64,000 nt of DNA from Proales similis (Eukaryota > Rotifera > Eurotatoria > Ploima > Proalidae): NCBI GenBank assembly GCA_019059635.1, contig JAGVRJ010000001.1:620001-684000 (forward strand), in the 5' to 3' direction. The notes under the pieces are model-generated. The model worked only from the letters and a program-made list of their open reading frames with translations, was not told where the DNA came from and made no database searches. Position numbers and translations under genes: made by a program. Positions 45,401-56,687 of this stretch are shown piece by piece (within the stretch, counting starts at the first letter, position 1; every line of letters begins with the position of its first letter).

Positions 45401-46577
45401 TTTAAATTTAAAGCGGCTGGATTCAAATGCCAAGGGTTTACTTGACGATCAAATCCTCAAGACGAGCTCTGCTCTCTTCTAAAAGACTTGGGCTATTGAG
45501 CACCTGCTCAATTTGAGCTAAATTCAACTTGGAGCTGTGTATTCTCTTGGTCGTCTCGGGCGAGGCTTTTTGGTCGCAAACGCTCCATTTTATCCAATCG
45601 ACCAGCAAATCTGCCCGATCGAGTTGAATTAGACAATCGACCACATACTCGACCGGGAAATCGAAAGAGTCGGGATTACTGGCCACTAGAAAGTGTAACG
45701 AAGAGTCAAAGGCTGAGTTGGACAAGGCTCTTGGGGGCAGGTTACCGCTTCCCCTGTTCAATTGGCCTTCGCAAATCACTCGAGCGAAAATTGACTCCGG
45801 CATGTTTTCAATCCAATTGAATACGAAATGTCCGTAGAGATTGGACGAGCCGATTGTTGTTGACTTTTGATTTACAATTTCCTTCGAGATGAATGTTGAG
45901 AGCTTTTCGACTTTGGCTCGACTGAATATTGAGCTGCGCAAAGACAAATTAGCCATCGAGCAGAGGCTGACTTTGACAAGTTTGAAATACCGGAATTTGG
46001 CAGCTCGTTCGCTGACCGACTTTATCTGACTGCACGAGTACAAGTCGTCAAGAGAGCGAATCATTTTGTTGGCGGCGATCTGATTCTCGCTTAAGCATTG
46101 CCGCTCCTCGAGTATGCTGGCCAAATAGGCGCGCAGCGCTTTGTACGGAGTGAATCGGCAGATTTTTTGTATTGTTTCGTTTGTATTCAAGTCCTTGGAA
46201 AAATTCACTGTTGTTGTGGTTTGAAAGATGAGAACGAGCGAGCGTTGAAGCAAACCATGTGTTCGAGAAGTGTCTCAGCACCTCGAAGATCGCGGTCAGC
46301 CAACAGCTGCAACACTGCCCTTAGGCCGATGTTGGTCACATTGTGCGCCTTGAGCTCAATGCGCAAGTATTTCTCAAAATACTCCTTGACCAGTCTCAGA
46401 CAGTTCAAGTAAAGACCGTCGAGTATTATGTCCTTGGCACAAGTTCTCAAACATTCTTGCCTAAAAGCAGATCAAATCCAATCTTACTTCGACCCGCAGC
46501 TCTTTCCATTTGGCCTTGAGCTTCTCAAACGCCATCAGTTCGTTCTTACTCAACGGCTGATTCAACCTTTGCTCCAT
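39408..46577 (-). CDS. SPG11: Spatacsin-like protein lacking the N-terminal region
   Basis: Spatacsin acts with spastizin and AP-5 in lysosome reformation. At least fifteen coding blocks lie between 46577 and 39408, about 2,000 residues in all; not every junction was fixed. Segments in order match human spatacsin from about residue 690 onward: ITNIGLRAVLQLL-type helical repeats at 46205-46450, KICRFTPYKALRAYLASILE near 46150, FCKLNGLPYPSKYLRMCAES near 43900, and the conserved C-terminal domain RLLTGIAHYSEMSYIMDYLW (40490), LLDYLRKNHPND, HREIAVMLEEAA, INMEPTQVTEFI and VSEAYEKRDDWPQ. The chosen start is MEQRLNQPLSKNELM at 46577. The roughly 700-residue N-terminal beta-propeller-like part of human spatacsin is absent, and only 478 bp separate this start from MRPS11. 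Confidence 0.88.
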
Positions 46578-47055
46578 ACTTGTATGTTTTGTCCGTCTGT
46601 GTGGGTCTGAGTTTGAAAACTCAGCTTTATTCTTAAATAAAACACTTTGCTGCTCAAAGAGATCACGTGAGCCAGTGTGCTCTACATCGCTCAAGCCGGT
46701 GCACAAAAATCTTTACTTCGAGCTATCTCAACCTTTTTCATCCTCTTCCGAGAGGCGTTCGGCCAAACCAAGCGTCGTTTTTATTTCATGAACCATCCTG
46801 CCCGTTCTTTTTGCATTTTCTTGTTTATCAATCAAGTTGCTCGTCTGGCAATGTGACCTCTGCCTAATTGTGTCCGAAACAGAGAACCCGCACAAGATAG
46901 GTTGTGTTGAGTTGGTTCGGCCGGGTGTGTGCGCGCGGTTTTATAAAACTTAACATAAATTTTGCAATGCTTCGCTTAGACACTAGAGCATCGAACGCTG
47001 CTGCTGCTGCTGCTGAAAATACGGCTACAATTGAGTTTGGAGGAGAAGATTGAGA
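46578..47055. promoter_or_regulatory. Divergent promoter region SPG11/MRPS11
   Basis: 478 bp between divergent start codons, with a (CTG)6-like run at 46997-47015 in the MRPS11 5' UTR. The spatacsin frame stays open upstream to about 46706, so its start could lie further out. Confidence 0.4.
46997..47015. repeat. CTG trinucleotide repeat
   Basis: Six uninterrupted GCT/CTG units about 40 bp upstream of the MRPS11 start codon, in the presumed 5' UTR. Confidence 0.8.
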
Positions 47056-48001
47056 ATGAGCGCTCGGCTGATAATCTCTTGTGTGAACCGAATCGGATTC
47101 ATGCGACCCACTCTGACAAGTAAACGAAAAAGTCTTTTGCTCAAGTCAAGTTCAGAGATGATTTGTTCCAAAGATCAAGTCAGTTTGGCTCTTGGCGGTC
47201 ACCAACCCAAAAGTACTCATTCCGTTCTGATAGCGCCAACTGTCGTATTAGCGCGTAGATTTCAGTCTCAGGGGCCTATTGGTCAGAATCCTAACGAACA
47301 AGAGACTCAGAATCCGGAAGCGTCGTCGCCCGACACCGAAGCAACCGCTACAAGCAACGAGAAAATATCGGAGCCTTTTTTCAAAGCTAACAGAATGTAA
47401 GAATTGAGGCGTGATTCATTTGTTGTAACCAGACAAACCAAATTATGACCAAGATCCAATCTGGGCTGGCAGCCAACGGCCGATACTCTGAAGAATCTGG
47501 AGATCGACGGTGTGCCCTATGACAAAATTCACATAATCTCTCTAAAAGCCAGCAAAAACAACACGATTATGACACTGAGCGACAGCAACGGAACGCCCAT
47601 TTACATGAGCTCGTCGGTAAGAGCCGCAAACAGTTCTCAGATGGTTCTCTGCTAAGCACACAGGCGACTTAAAGGGAAGTTGCGGCTTCAAAAACGCCAA
47701 AAAGTCAACAGCTGTGGCAGGCCAGGCAGTAGGAATCGCCATGAGTGAGTACATGAGACGTAGAAGCATCAACCTCGCTCGTGTTGTTATCAAAGGCTTC
47801 GGAAACGGCCGTCTGGTGAGTATCGATTCAAAAAGCGGTGCGTCACGAGTAAATGCCTAAATGAGCTGATAATTCAAACAACAGCCTTCGCTCAAGGCCC
47901 TTCAGATGGGCTCGATCAGAATTGTGTCGATCACTGACAGCACTCCGATTCCGCTCTCGTTTTCCCGAACGCCTCGACCGCCGGCCAAGCGCTACGTTTA
48001 A
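47056..48001 (+). CDS. MRPS11: Mitochondrial ribosomal protein uS11m
   Basis: Component of the mitochondrial small ribosomal subunit platform. Blocks 47056-47396, 47454-47616, 47675-47815 and 47885-48001 join in phase (253 residues). A long basic, Ser/Thr-rich N-terminal extension of about 110 residues includes the mitochondrial presequence. The uS11 fold follows: IHIISLKASKNNTIMTLSD, GFKNAKKSTAVAGQAVGIAM, VIKGFGNGRLPSLKALQMGS, IVSITDSTPIPLSFSRTPRP and the basic C-terminus KRYV. Start ATG 47056 was chosen as the first in-frame ATG. The stop codon overlaps a poly(A) hexamer at 48000. Confidence 0.93.
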
Positions 48002-48005
48002 TAAA
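48000..48005 (+). terminator. Poly(A) signal overlapping the MRPS11 stop
   Basis: AATAAA begins on the second base of the MRPS11 TAA stop (47999-48001). If used, the 3' UTR would be only a few tens of bases long. Confidence 0.4.
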
Positions 48006-48277
48006 GTTAAATGTAAACTTACAACTTTGACTTTGCCTGTAAAGTGATGCGCAACAAAAATAGAAGAGTTCCAGAAAGCAAAGAGAAAAGTGTTTCTTCG
48101 TAGACTATACTCAACAGACAACGAATGAAAGGAGTAGAAAAATAAACTTCAAGATCTTCGGGAAAACAAAAATGAGAAATGCTGGTCGAAACCAATTTTG
48201 GATAGAGATGATGCGATGGATATGGCGCAGCAGTTGGTCACTTTGCTGATCCTTGAAACGCTTGGAGGCTCAAGCGC

Positions 48278-51179
48278 TCAAGATTTGAGGCCGACCTTGG
48301 GAGGCGGAAACAAGGTGGCTGGCAGTGGGCGTCGTTCGATTCGTCTGGCCTTTCCGCTCGAGCTTCTGAAATACACCTCGACTGTGGCTGGTTTGAGCTC
48401 TAGACTCGTCAAGTGCGGCCTTTGACTCGCCAGTCGTAATTTTGAAAAGTCGACGCTCTGGCTCGGGCGCGTGCTCGTGTTCCGTTTGAAATCGCCCGAC
48501 GCTGGCTTGGTCACGGCCGAGTTAACCAAAGTACGCTTGTAGGGCGAGACTGCCCTCACCGGAGCTTGATCAAATGCCTTTGGGGCTTCGAAATTACGGC
48601 GCGCCGGTTGTGAGAATGAAGGCATACTAGACACGCTCTGTTTCTGGCTCAACTCGTTTTGATTAGACTGCCCGCTGGCGTTTGCGGTGTTTGTGTTGGC
48701 GACGCGAGCGTGCGACAAAGATCGATTGAGAATTGTCGGACGCCTCGGTGCCATTGCGGCCTCATTAAATATTATTTTATAGTCCTTTAGGGTGCTGAGC
48801 GGCAGCAGACGTCTACCAGCTCGGCTCTTTTCAAAGCATTCGATTGCTATTTCTTTGAACGATGAAGTGAAATTAATCTTGAAGCGAGAGGCAATCGAGC
48901 GAGTCGCCTGCTTACCGATCCCTTCGCTTATTACGGCCGGAATTACTTGTACCAAAGTGTCTGTGTTTGTTGTGATTGCTGGGTTCACGTTTATTTCAAT
49001 GAGCCACACGTCCATGTTGTCGTCGATCATGAAATCGTAGCCGTAAATTCCGAAGCAGCCCGTCTTTCTTTGCAGCTTGTGTCTGACACTGTGCAATACC
49101 TGAATCATGATCTGCTGCATTTTTTTCTAAAACCGTGCCAAGGGAGAACAAAAGGTGATCACAATGGTTTAGCATTACGAGAGTGAAAGTTGCCAGGCTT
49201 ACGGTCAATACGGTGAGGACCCAATCAGGCGGCAAGTTTTTGGCTGGTGCGACGTTCTCGTTAATGTAGTCATTGAACTGCTCCATGGACCAAGTGGTGT
49301 CTTCTTTGATCGCTTCGTAGCCGGGATCTTTTTTCTGGAAGAACTGGACCAAAAAGCGGTCATATTGGTTTGAATTGACAATTTGCTTGATTTGGCTCAC
49401 CTGGTTGGTCAAGTGAGTCAGAAGACTCGAGTCGTCGTTGTCGAATTCCTTCATCGACAGCCGCAGGTAGCCGTGACGAAAGAGACCGAGAAGAGGCTTC
49501 GTGTTTGAAATCAGCATGTAGCAGCGAATGTCAAATTTTCTCCTGTTTATAAGCAGCGGATTGGTGATGTATCTAAAGTGAAACAGAAACTTGAGTCCCA
49601 TGTCGGAGTAGCACCAGTTGACGGCTACTGACTTTTGAATAATGCGGCCAATCGGTTTGCTCAATGGCTGCCGTTTGGCGGGCCCGTTTTCACTTGATTC
49701 CAGTCTTTGTTTTAGTGCGTCCGGTCCGCGTACCAGATAGATTCCTTTTCCCTGATTCATTGACACCGGCTTACAGATCCACAGCTCGTCGTCTATTTTC
49801 AGCCACGAAGTTTAAACTGTGTGTGTCGGAGTCGAGAGACGGTTGGCCGGTCTACCTTTGGCTGTGGAGTAAAAGGTCGCTTTGTCTATCCGATCGTCGA
49901 GTTTATATGTGAGCGGAACGAACTGCTCTATTGGCATGAAGTGCGACGGTTTGCTTTCATTCTGCGAATTTTGCTTGTCATATGCCTGAAGGCTGCATAG
50001 CAAATTCAGCTTGTTTGTGAACAGAGAGCAGTTAGGAATATGATTGACCATCTGTTCTCCTTTAGCTCGAGTTGTAAAGGCCGACCGAGTCGATGGGGCG
50101 ATGCTAATGGCTTTTTACCTTCTTTGAGCGATGCCCAGTTTACGCTGCGCGTGCACTGCACCCATTTGAACTTGAAAGATTCGTCCCCGCCTTCAAATAT
50201 CTGCTCCCAGCCGAGGCGTTTCATTATGTTTATAATCCTTTAAGCGAGAAAGAGAGGCGTCCATTAGAAATCAACTTAAGTTCGTAGGCTATTTTGGTTT
50301 TTACGCACAGTTCAGCATTGTTTCCGGCTCCGACGTAAAATTTGGGCAAATTCTCTGCATAGAGTGGCGCTCGAGTTCGTTCGCGTTTCAGCTCGACTCC
50401 GCGCGTTTCATCGCCACTCTTCCCATTCTTCGCCAGCATATCTTTGGTTGAACAATTTGTAAATCAAACATAAGAAATGATGCAAGTTGAGTCTGATTTA
50501 TGAAAGGCGAAAGTGTTTCAGATTTCTGCGTCGATTAGTCGCATTCGACTTCCTCGTTTATTTCTCGCTCGCTCGCAGCTTAATTCAATTAAACCGAGAG
50601 TCTTTGAAGAGAGCAACAAGAGAGGTAAGAGAGAATTAGAATTAAGAAACTCTCGACAACGCTCAAACTGCTCCCCTCCCGCCCTTCTCTCACACAACAC
50701 AGACGAGCTCACACGGCGACGACGAATTATAATAAATTATTGGAAAGCGTGACGGTGACTAGGAAACGAACGTGAAAAGACGCTCTATCAGTGGCAAGTT
50801 TGAGAAAATTTTCAAAAAGCCGCACTTCTCACAAGAACTTGCAAAAAAGAAACAAAACAGAAGCCTGTCAAAGTGACTGATCCAAGGTGAGAGTTGAAAT
50901 GTTTTCGAAAACTGGCGCTCTTTTCTGGAGTCATTTGCACTCACCTGGGATTTTGGACTTCAGACTTAAAAGTCGCAGATTTTGATGATCATCAGAACCA
51001 CTGATAAAGCTACTTTCAACTCGGTTCGGCACCTCAAGCTCGTTCTTCCACTCGGGCGAATTGTTCTCTTCCGTTCGGCCGTTTGACGCAGCCTGATTGG
51101 TGCTAGCCTGCTTGCGGCCTGATGTTTCTTGCTCTTGCATTCTTGTTCGATTAGATTTTGATGATGTTGAACTACCCAT
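48278..51179 (-). CDS. TTLL10-like tubulin-tyrosine-ligase-family enzyme
   Basis: ATP-grasp amino-acid ligase of the TTLL family; TTLL10-type members elongate polyglycine chains on tubulin and other proteins. Blocks 50945-51179, 50309-50441, 50119-50237, 49856-50059, 49203-49792 and 48278-49126 join in phase (709 residues). WICKPVSMNQGKGIYLV is the ATP-grasp lysine/glycine loop, RRKFDIRCYMLI the core strand, and IYGYDFMIDDNMDVWLIEIN with NPAITTNTD the metal-binding region. FEKSRAGRRLLPL near the end matches TTLL10 (RKSLRGQKMLPL). The C-terminal 150 residues are Ser/Arg-rich and disordered. Exon 1 begins MGSSTSSKS, which fits the N-myristoylation consensus; it is joined by the longest intron called here (503 bp). 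Confidence 0.88.
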
Positions 51180-51247
51180 GTTTATTTAGCAAACGAGAAA
51201 TTCTCTTTTCTGGCATTCGTCAACTGCCACCGTGTCTTTGTGCGGTC

Positions 51248-51263
51248 GTGTGTGTGTGTGTGT
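51248..51263. repeat. GT dinucleotide microsatellite
   Basis: Uninterrupted GT run about 70 bp upstream of the TTLL10-like start codon. Confidence 0.75.
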
Positions 51264-52470
51264 AAGCGTGCAAGAGTTAGTTTTTTTTTTATTCAGACCG
51301 GCTCGTAAAAATCAATTTTATGCTCAATAAGGAATAATTGAAGGCAGTTGAGGAAGGACGAAGAAAAGAATCCGATTGCCTAATGGCATCCTGCCACTCC
51401 TGAATGCAGCAGTTAGGCAAATAACAATAAATATGCGACGCTCCATACAAGTTACAAGATCAAATAAGAAGAATGAAATTTATTGCAATTTGCTTATGAG
51501 GTCACAGACCGATTGGAATGCCAAGACAGTTTGTCCGTCTTTGGCGGTTCTAAGCGCCAGGTTCTTGTGCGTTCGTGTGGTTTAAGTTAGATTAAATAGA
51601 AGCCGAACATGAAAGCTGCGTCATTCTTTAACGCACTCGCGAGCGCGCACCCACACACACACACAAGCGCATAAAGACACAAATAAAGGATGGGATGACC
51701 AACAAGCTCACAAAAGTACCTTTTAATTCTTCTCGATTTGTTTGGTTGAAGTCAATCACTGTTTGGGTGCTTTAGTTCAAAACGAAATCAATTCTCATCT
51801 ACAAATCCAAACATTTAGTCAAAAAAGCCTGAGTCAAGGAAACTTTCTTTTTAACGCTTTCTCTACTTCTCTTTGATTTGCAAGTAAAACAACGACGCAT
51901 GCAGCAACAGCAACAACACTAACAAGCCTAAACGACCGCCCCCATTAGAGCCAGCATAAACAAGGCATGAAAAAAAAGGAATACAGTTGCCATTCACTGC
52001 TTGTCTGAATTAAAAGGCAATGAATAGTTAGTTAGAATAATTGCGATTACGCAAAGTAACAACCAGGCGAACGGTTGCTAGGCTGGTCCTAGCGACGCCC
52101 TACAAAGCCAAGAGCGCAAAACCAGATCCAAATGTGGACAAACGAACGTGACATGCTCACAGCTAAAATGGCAGGCGACTGTTGGCCATTTTCAGATCAA
52201 TAGAAGTGATAGAAAATGGCATTTGCGCGCAACTGAGAAGCATTCTGTCCGAATATTTTATGCCGACTAATCAACTCGAGCCTTGGTCTCATTTGCATGC
52301 GGTCTCAGAGGGCTCGGACAGAAGAATAATCTGTTTCATCGGAGCTTGAGTTGAAAAGAGAACGAGGCGGCAAAAGTCGAGTGAACCGGAGCGAAAGACC
52401 GAGGAAGGAACCAGACTGGGCAGCGTATGATAATAAATGCCTTGCAGAGTCATCTCTCGCATCGTCTCTT

Positions 52471-52665
52471 ATGCTCCTCCTATTTTCGGTCATTCGATTT
52501 CTGTGTCTTTTTTCTATTTTGGCTGGCTGCGAGTTTTTCCTCCGACCAGCGGCGGATTTCAATCTTGACAACAATAAAGCCCAAGTTGGGCTCCAGAAAA
52601 AAGAAGAAATGAGAATAAAGGAAACGAATGAAGGAACTGACCATGCCAGTGAAATATTAGTGTAG
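52471..52665 (+). CDS. Possible small secreted or membrane peptide
   Basis: A 64-residue frame from ATG 52471. Residues 1-21 (MLLLFSVIRFLCLFSILAGC) are shaped like a signal peptide or signal anchor, followed by 43 hydrophilic Glu/Lys/Asn-rich residues without the dibasic cleavage sites or paired cysteines of neuropeptides and toxins. It stands alone in the 2.6-kb gap with no other gene overlapping. A chance frame is quite possible at this length. Confidence 0.25.
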   Translation: MLLLFSVIRFLCLFSILAGCEFFLRPAADFNLDNNKAQVGLQKKEEMRIKETNEGTDHASEILV

Positions 52666-53078
52666 CATGAATGCCAGTTCTCTACAAATCGAATCAGGAG
52701 GTTTCGTAGGACGGAGATTGACAGTGTCCACTTGAATTTTGTGTGCGATTCGCTTGCTCATTCAAAAGCATAAGCGCTGTGCCTAGTCCGTTTATGCCTT
52801 TCGAAGCGACAATGTATGTGCCCAGCATTGACTCGTCTCAGTGATTATCATTCATTAATCGCACTTGAACAATTCACGCGACATTCTGGGACCATATTGC
52901 GCGGACGATTTGGGCATTTATGAGGCGTCATTTAAATTCGGTTTCAAAGGCCGCAACGTTCAAGATCTGGACTCAATTTACAGCCCTAGTTCGGCTGGCC
53001 GCCTGGTTGTTTACTGATGTACAATATCTATCGATGCCTTTTCAATGCTTTCGTGTTTAATAATCTGTTGAAAATCAG

Positions 53079-53095
53079 CTCTCTCTCTCTCTCTG
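53079..53095. repeat. CT dinucleotide repeat
   Basis: Uninterrupted CT run in intergenic DNA. Confidence 0.75.
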
Positions 53096-53768
53096 TGATA
53101 GACATGCATTAAGACATTATTTGTCAGAAAGACTGTCGTTGACTAGGCAAAAAGCCAAATCGGCGGTAATAAGTGGGATCGATCAATGGGCATATGAAGA
53201 TTCAGGGGGGCACAGAGACAGAGGAGGAGTATCTACTGAAACTAGCTCATATAAGATTGTTGTCAAAAAGAGGACCTTGGTTTGAGATTATTTTTTTTCC
53301 TACAATTAATCGAGAGATTGAACGAGGCAGCCAGCTGAGCATGGAGTAAATCAAACTTTCATTTGTCATTTCACCTGATAACAAGTCCCAAATTACGAGA
53401 GAACGAGTTTCAAGTGGCTTCTGTTTTGACGAGTCTACGATGGACAGACGAATAGATATTTGAGTTCGATAACCTTGGCCTGAGTTCGGAAACAAAACCT
53501 ATGATTGGCTTTGTTTTAAAATCACAATTCACTTTTGAAAACCAGCAAGAATACCTGGCGTTCGTACCTTTCCATTGCCCCAGCTACAAGCCTTTTTTCA
53601 AACAAAAAAAGCAAACTTTCCACAAGTCGGGATTTATTAAATTGAAAACAATAATTCTATTTATAATTGGCGGAGAAGGGAACATTTAGCCTATATTTTA
53701 TTTAATTTCTTTTAGAAATGAAATTAATCTTAATCTGCCCTAAATACGCATTTAAGGTCGTTGCCGAT

Positions 53769-55225
53769 TTAATCTTCGTCTTCGTCCTCGCTCTCTTCCA
53801 TACTGATTTGTTTGATGAAATTCTGTTCCGCTTCTTTTAACTCATCCAAAGCTCTGTAAGCTTTGACGATTCCTAATACGAAAAAAACTTGAATGCCGGT
53901 AATGAAAAAAATAAGACACGCAATTCCTATTTTGTCGAGAAACTTTCGATATTCCTGGTCGAGAGGAAGCGATGTGAGAGTGGCGTGCCACATACAGCAG
54001 ACAACCAGGTAGATAATATTGATTATCTGGTAGCGATCAAGGGAGGTCATGTAGGATATGGTTGGCAGCGATCGATTTGTAACAAATTTAAACGAAACAC
54101 TAGATTGGACAGAGTTAGAAGATATCGGTTTCGGGTCTTGTTTACTTTTTGCTTACCTGGTAAGTATTAAAGTGAATGTACCGGAAATTCGTCGAGCGGC
54201 GTTGTCGGTATCAAACGAAAATAGTGTTAGAGACAAGAGGCAGATCAAAAAGTTGAATGAATAGCAATTTTTAAGATAATATCCTGTCGAACATTAGCCC
54301 ATTTTAGAAAGAGAGTTAAATCGAATTCGCTCGATGCTTACCTGGTCGACGTGAGCAATAGCAAGTCGCAACTATTTTTGGCCGTCTTTCTTCTTTTTCC
54401 ATTTTTATCTGCTTAAAACTTTCGTCGAGTTTGGGATTTTTTTTAGCAACAGAGGTCACGCTGCCCAGGTCGTAGGAAGCCGATTCACTAACGCGGACCA
54501 TTTGATAAAGCTTCGGTTGAAAATCGCCGTTTCATTTATTGCCTTAATAACGGAGTAAGGTTCTATCCTACTTTAAACTTTTGCTGGTCACGGAACGTGT
54601 GCAGAGCATCAGAGTTAATGGTTGATACTCGCTCAGAGTCGGCCATAAGCTTCACTTTGTTCGGCTTCAAACGAGACGCAAGAGTTATGCTAAGCTCTTG
54701 AACGTCGATCGGGAAATTTTGCAGTTCAATTCTTTGTTCAAGATTTATCGATTTTTGCTTCTAGCCTGAGGACTCAAAAGAACTATTTGTTTACCTTTCC
54801 CAGAAAGATCCTTAATCAGCGTTCAAGGCACAAGAAGGATTTTGTTTTTGAACAATTCACATTTTGAAGTGGCTTGGCTTCGAGAACCTACCTTTGGCAA
54901 TACGCGTTTCGGTGATTATTGTTTTTCCGTCGAGTTTTTCACATTTATACGTGATCTCTTCTTTCACGTCCATGTTGGCGTTTTCTATGTAGAGTTTGGG
55001 GTACCAATGCTTGGTCCGGTCATATTCTTCGATGTCTTCGTCGTCGTACCATCGCGATTTGATTCTGACCTCCGCTTGAAATCGTTCACTGGCCGTGTCC
55101 ACTTCACCGATTGACATGAATTCGATTCGCACCTCGATCAACTTGGCATAGCTCGTTTGGCTGTTTGTCTTGACTATTTCGCCCCCATTCGGTTTGATCA
55201 AAGATGCTTGTTCTGCATTAGACAT
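53769..55225 (-). CDS. Cys-less pentameric ligand-gated ion channel subunit
   Basis: Member of the neurotransmitter-gated channel superfamily. Six blocks join in phase: 54892-55225, 54795-54810 (a 16-nt microexon), 54572-54731, 54342-54510, 54157-54283 and 53769-54099 (378 residues). The extracellular-type beta-sandwich has EVRIKSRWYDDEDIEEYD, HWYPKLYIENAN and KGSFWERIELQNFPIDVQEL. The cysteines that bound the Cys-loop in classical receptors (FPFDxQxC) are missing. RRPGYYLKN leads into M1, AARRISGTFTLILTSVSFKF is M2-M3, and LPTISYMTSLDRYQIINIIY leads into M3; M4 follows, with an acidic C-terminal tail. No signal peptide precedes the ligand-binding domain. It matches an uncharacterised invertebrate pLGIC group; ligand and ion are unknown. 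Confidence 0.85.
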
Positions 55226-56687
55226 CTCTATTCTGGCGGCTATCTGTCAAGTTTAGCAGAATAAGTAATATTGAATTAAGTGTTTGTCCTTAAATTTTAT
55301 ACTGCAGTTCTTTTTAAATGCGAATAGTCAGGAGGCTGGAATTTAGAACAATATCTAACTTTTAGACATCGAATTTAATAGTTTGCGAAAGTAGAACAAT
55401 TCAAATGAGATATTTGAAAATGCTGGCGATGTTTGGAAAAAACATTAGTCAGCGAGAGGCTCAGACAAGTCAAATCGTAGACTCGGAAGGAGCTGAATTA
55501 TTCCTATTTTAGCGCTCCTTTCTTTCAGTTTTATATTGAGGCCTTGGTAATAGAGTTTTCAGATTCAACTTGAATCTAGCAAGTTTAGTTACTAATCGGA
55601 GAGTTTTGTTTGATCGCATAAATTTAAGAAAATGTTATGCAACTCGTAGCAAAAAACAGAGCGGCGGCACACATTATAATAAAGAAAGGCAAGAGCTGAC
55701 AAATTTGAAAGAGAAAGCCGCAAAAAATAGAAGTGGGACGAATAATTCGATTCGGAGAAAATAGAACGTGGCTTATAATCCTTTTGGTTATTTGAGAGAA
55801 ACGAATTAATTTCTATTGCATGCGATGGTTTAGAAGGGCGCACAACTCCGCCCAGTCCAAAAACTTTTTATTTTGTGATAGGTTGCATGAGTGAATTAGA
55901 AAATTACCTTTGATTTGTCTAGTCGAGTCTTTTTCCTTGAAAATGAAATGAAAAATATTACTTCTTCTCTTCAAATTAATTTAATGGCGAACCAAAAAGG
56001 GAGATCGAAGATAATTTCTACCTTTTCCCTATTCATCATTTTACTCAAGTGAGTTGATGCTCGAATTCCATTCCCGTCCAACATCAGACAATAGAAACTG
56101 AGGTGATAAAACATAATCATTTGATCGCATCTCACCTTTCCTGTCAAGGCAATCTATTCCAATTTTTGTCAATTGAATTTATTTTTCTATTTTTCCGAGC
56201 ATCATTCACTCTTAATTAAGTAGACATCAACAATCCTTTTCTAATTGAAACTAGCTATCTTTTTTAATAGCGTGTAGAAACAAGCCTAAATAGAGTCGGT
56301 AATTAGTTGGTTCCAGCACGCTTCTATTTGTCCTGTATTGTCTCCAGTTCATACTTGGCTAATTTCAACCGGAAAAGTCTCTCAGCCCTCTACCTTTGCT
56401 CAAGTTCAAAACTCTTGCCCAGTTCTTACTTGATGCTGGTCTTAAGTTAAATTGGAAATGCATCTCGGCTTTTGCTTCTTGCCTCTGGTTATAGTCCAAC
56501 TCGGGAGCATAACGCTTTCAATAATTCATAATACTTACTTGATGCTGGTCTTAAGTTAAATTGGAAATGCATCTCGGCTTTTGCTTCTTGCCTCTGGTTA
56601 TAGTCCAACTCGGGAGCATAACGCTTTCAATAATTCATAATAATTGCGAGATAGAACCTGTAGACAAAGAAAACATTTTTGGCAATC
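55226..56687. other. Intergenic region with a 109-bp tandem duplication
   Basis: AT-rich region between the pLGIC and NDUFA1 genes, containing the perfect tandem duplication at 56425-56642. The basic 64-residue frame at 55570-55764 lacks an ATG and is not called. Confidence 0.5.
56425..56642. repeat. Perfect 109-bp tandem duplication
   Basis: 56425-56533 and 56534-56642 are identical as far as I can read, with period 109. The flanking bases differ on both sides, which fixes the boundaries. The second copy ends 45 bp upstream of the NDUFA1 start codon, so the duplication lies in its promoter or 5' UTR. Confidence 0.9.

Larger units (their letters stand above)
51180..53768. other. Longest non-coding stretch (2.6 kb)
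   Basis: Upstream of the TTLL10-like gene and downstream of the pLGIC gene. Holds a GT repeat at 51248-51263 and a CT repeat at 53079-53095, plus one short frame at 52471-52665 (listed separately). Otherwise no gene or conserved element recognised; it is the best candidate in the window for distal regulatory DNA. Confidence 0.5.

Noticed and set aside
55570..55764. Basic 64-residue frame resembling a mitochondrial ribosomal protein N-terminus
   Set aside because: No ATG in frame, no continuing exon found, and the resemblance (YATRSKKQSGG) is too short.
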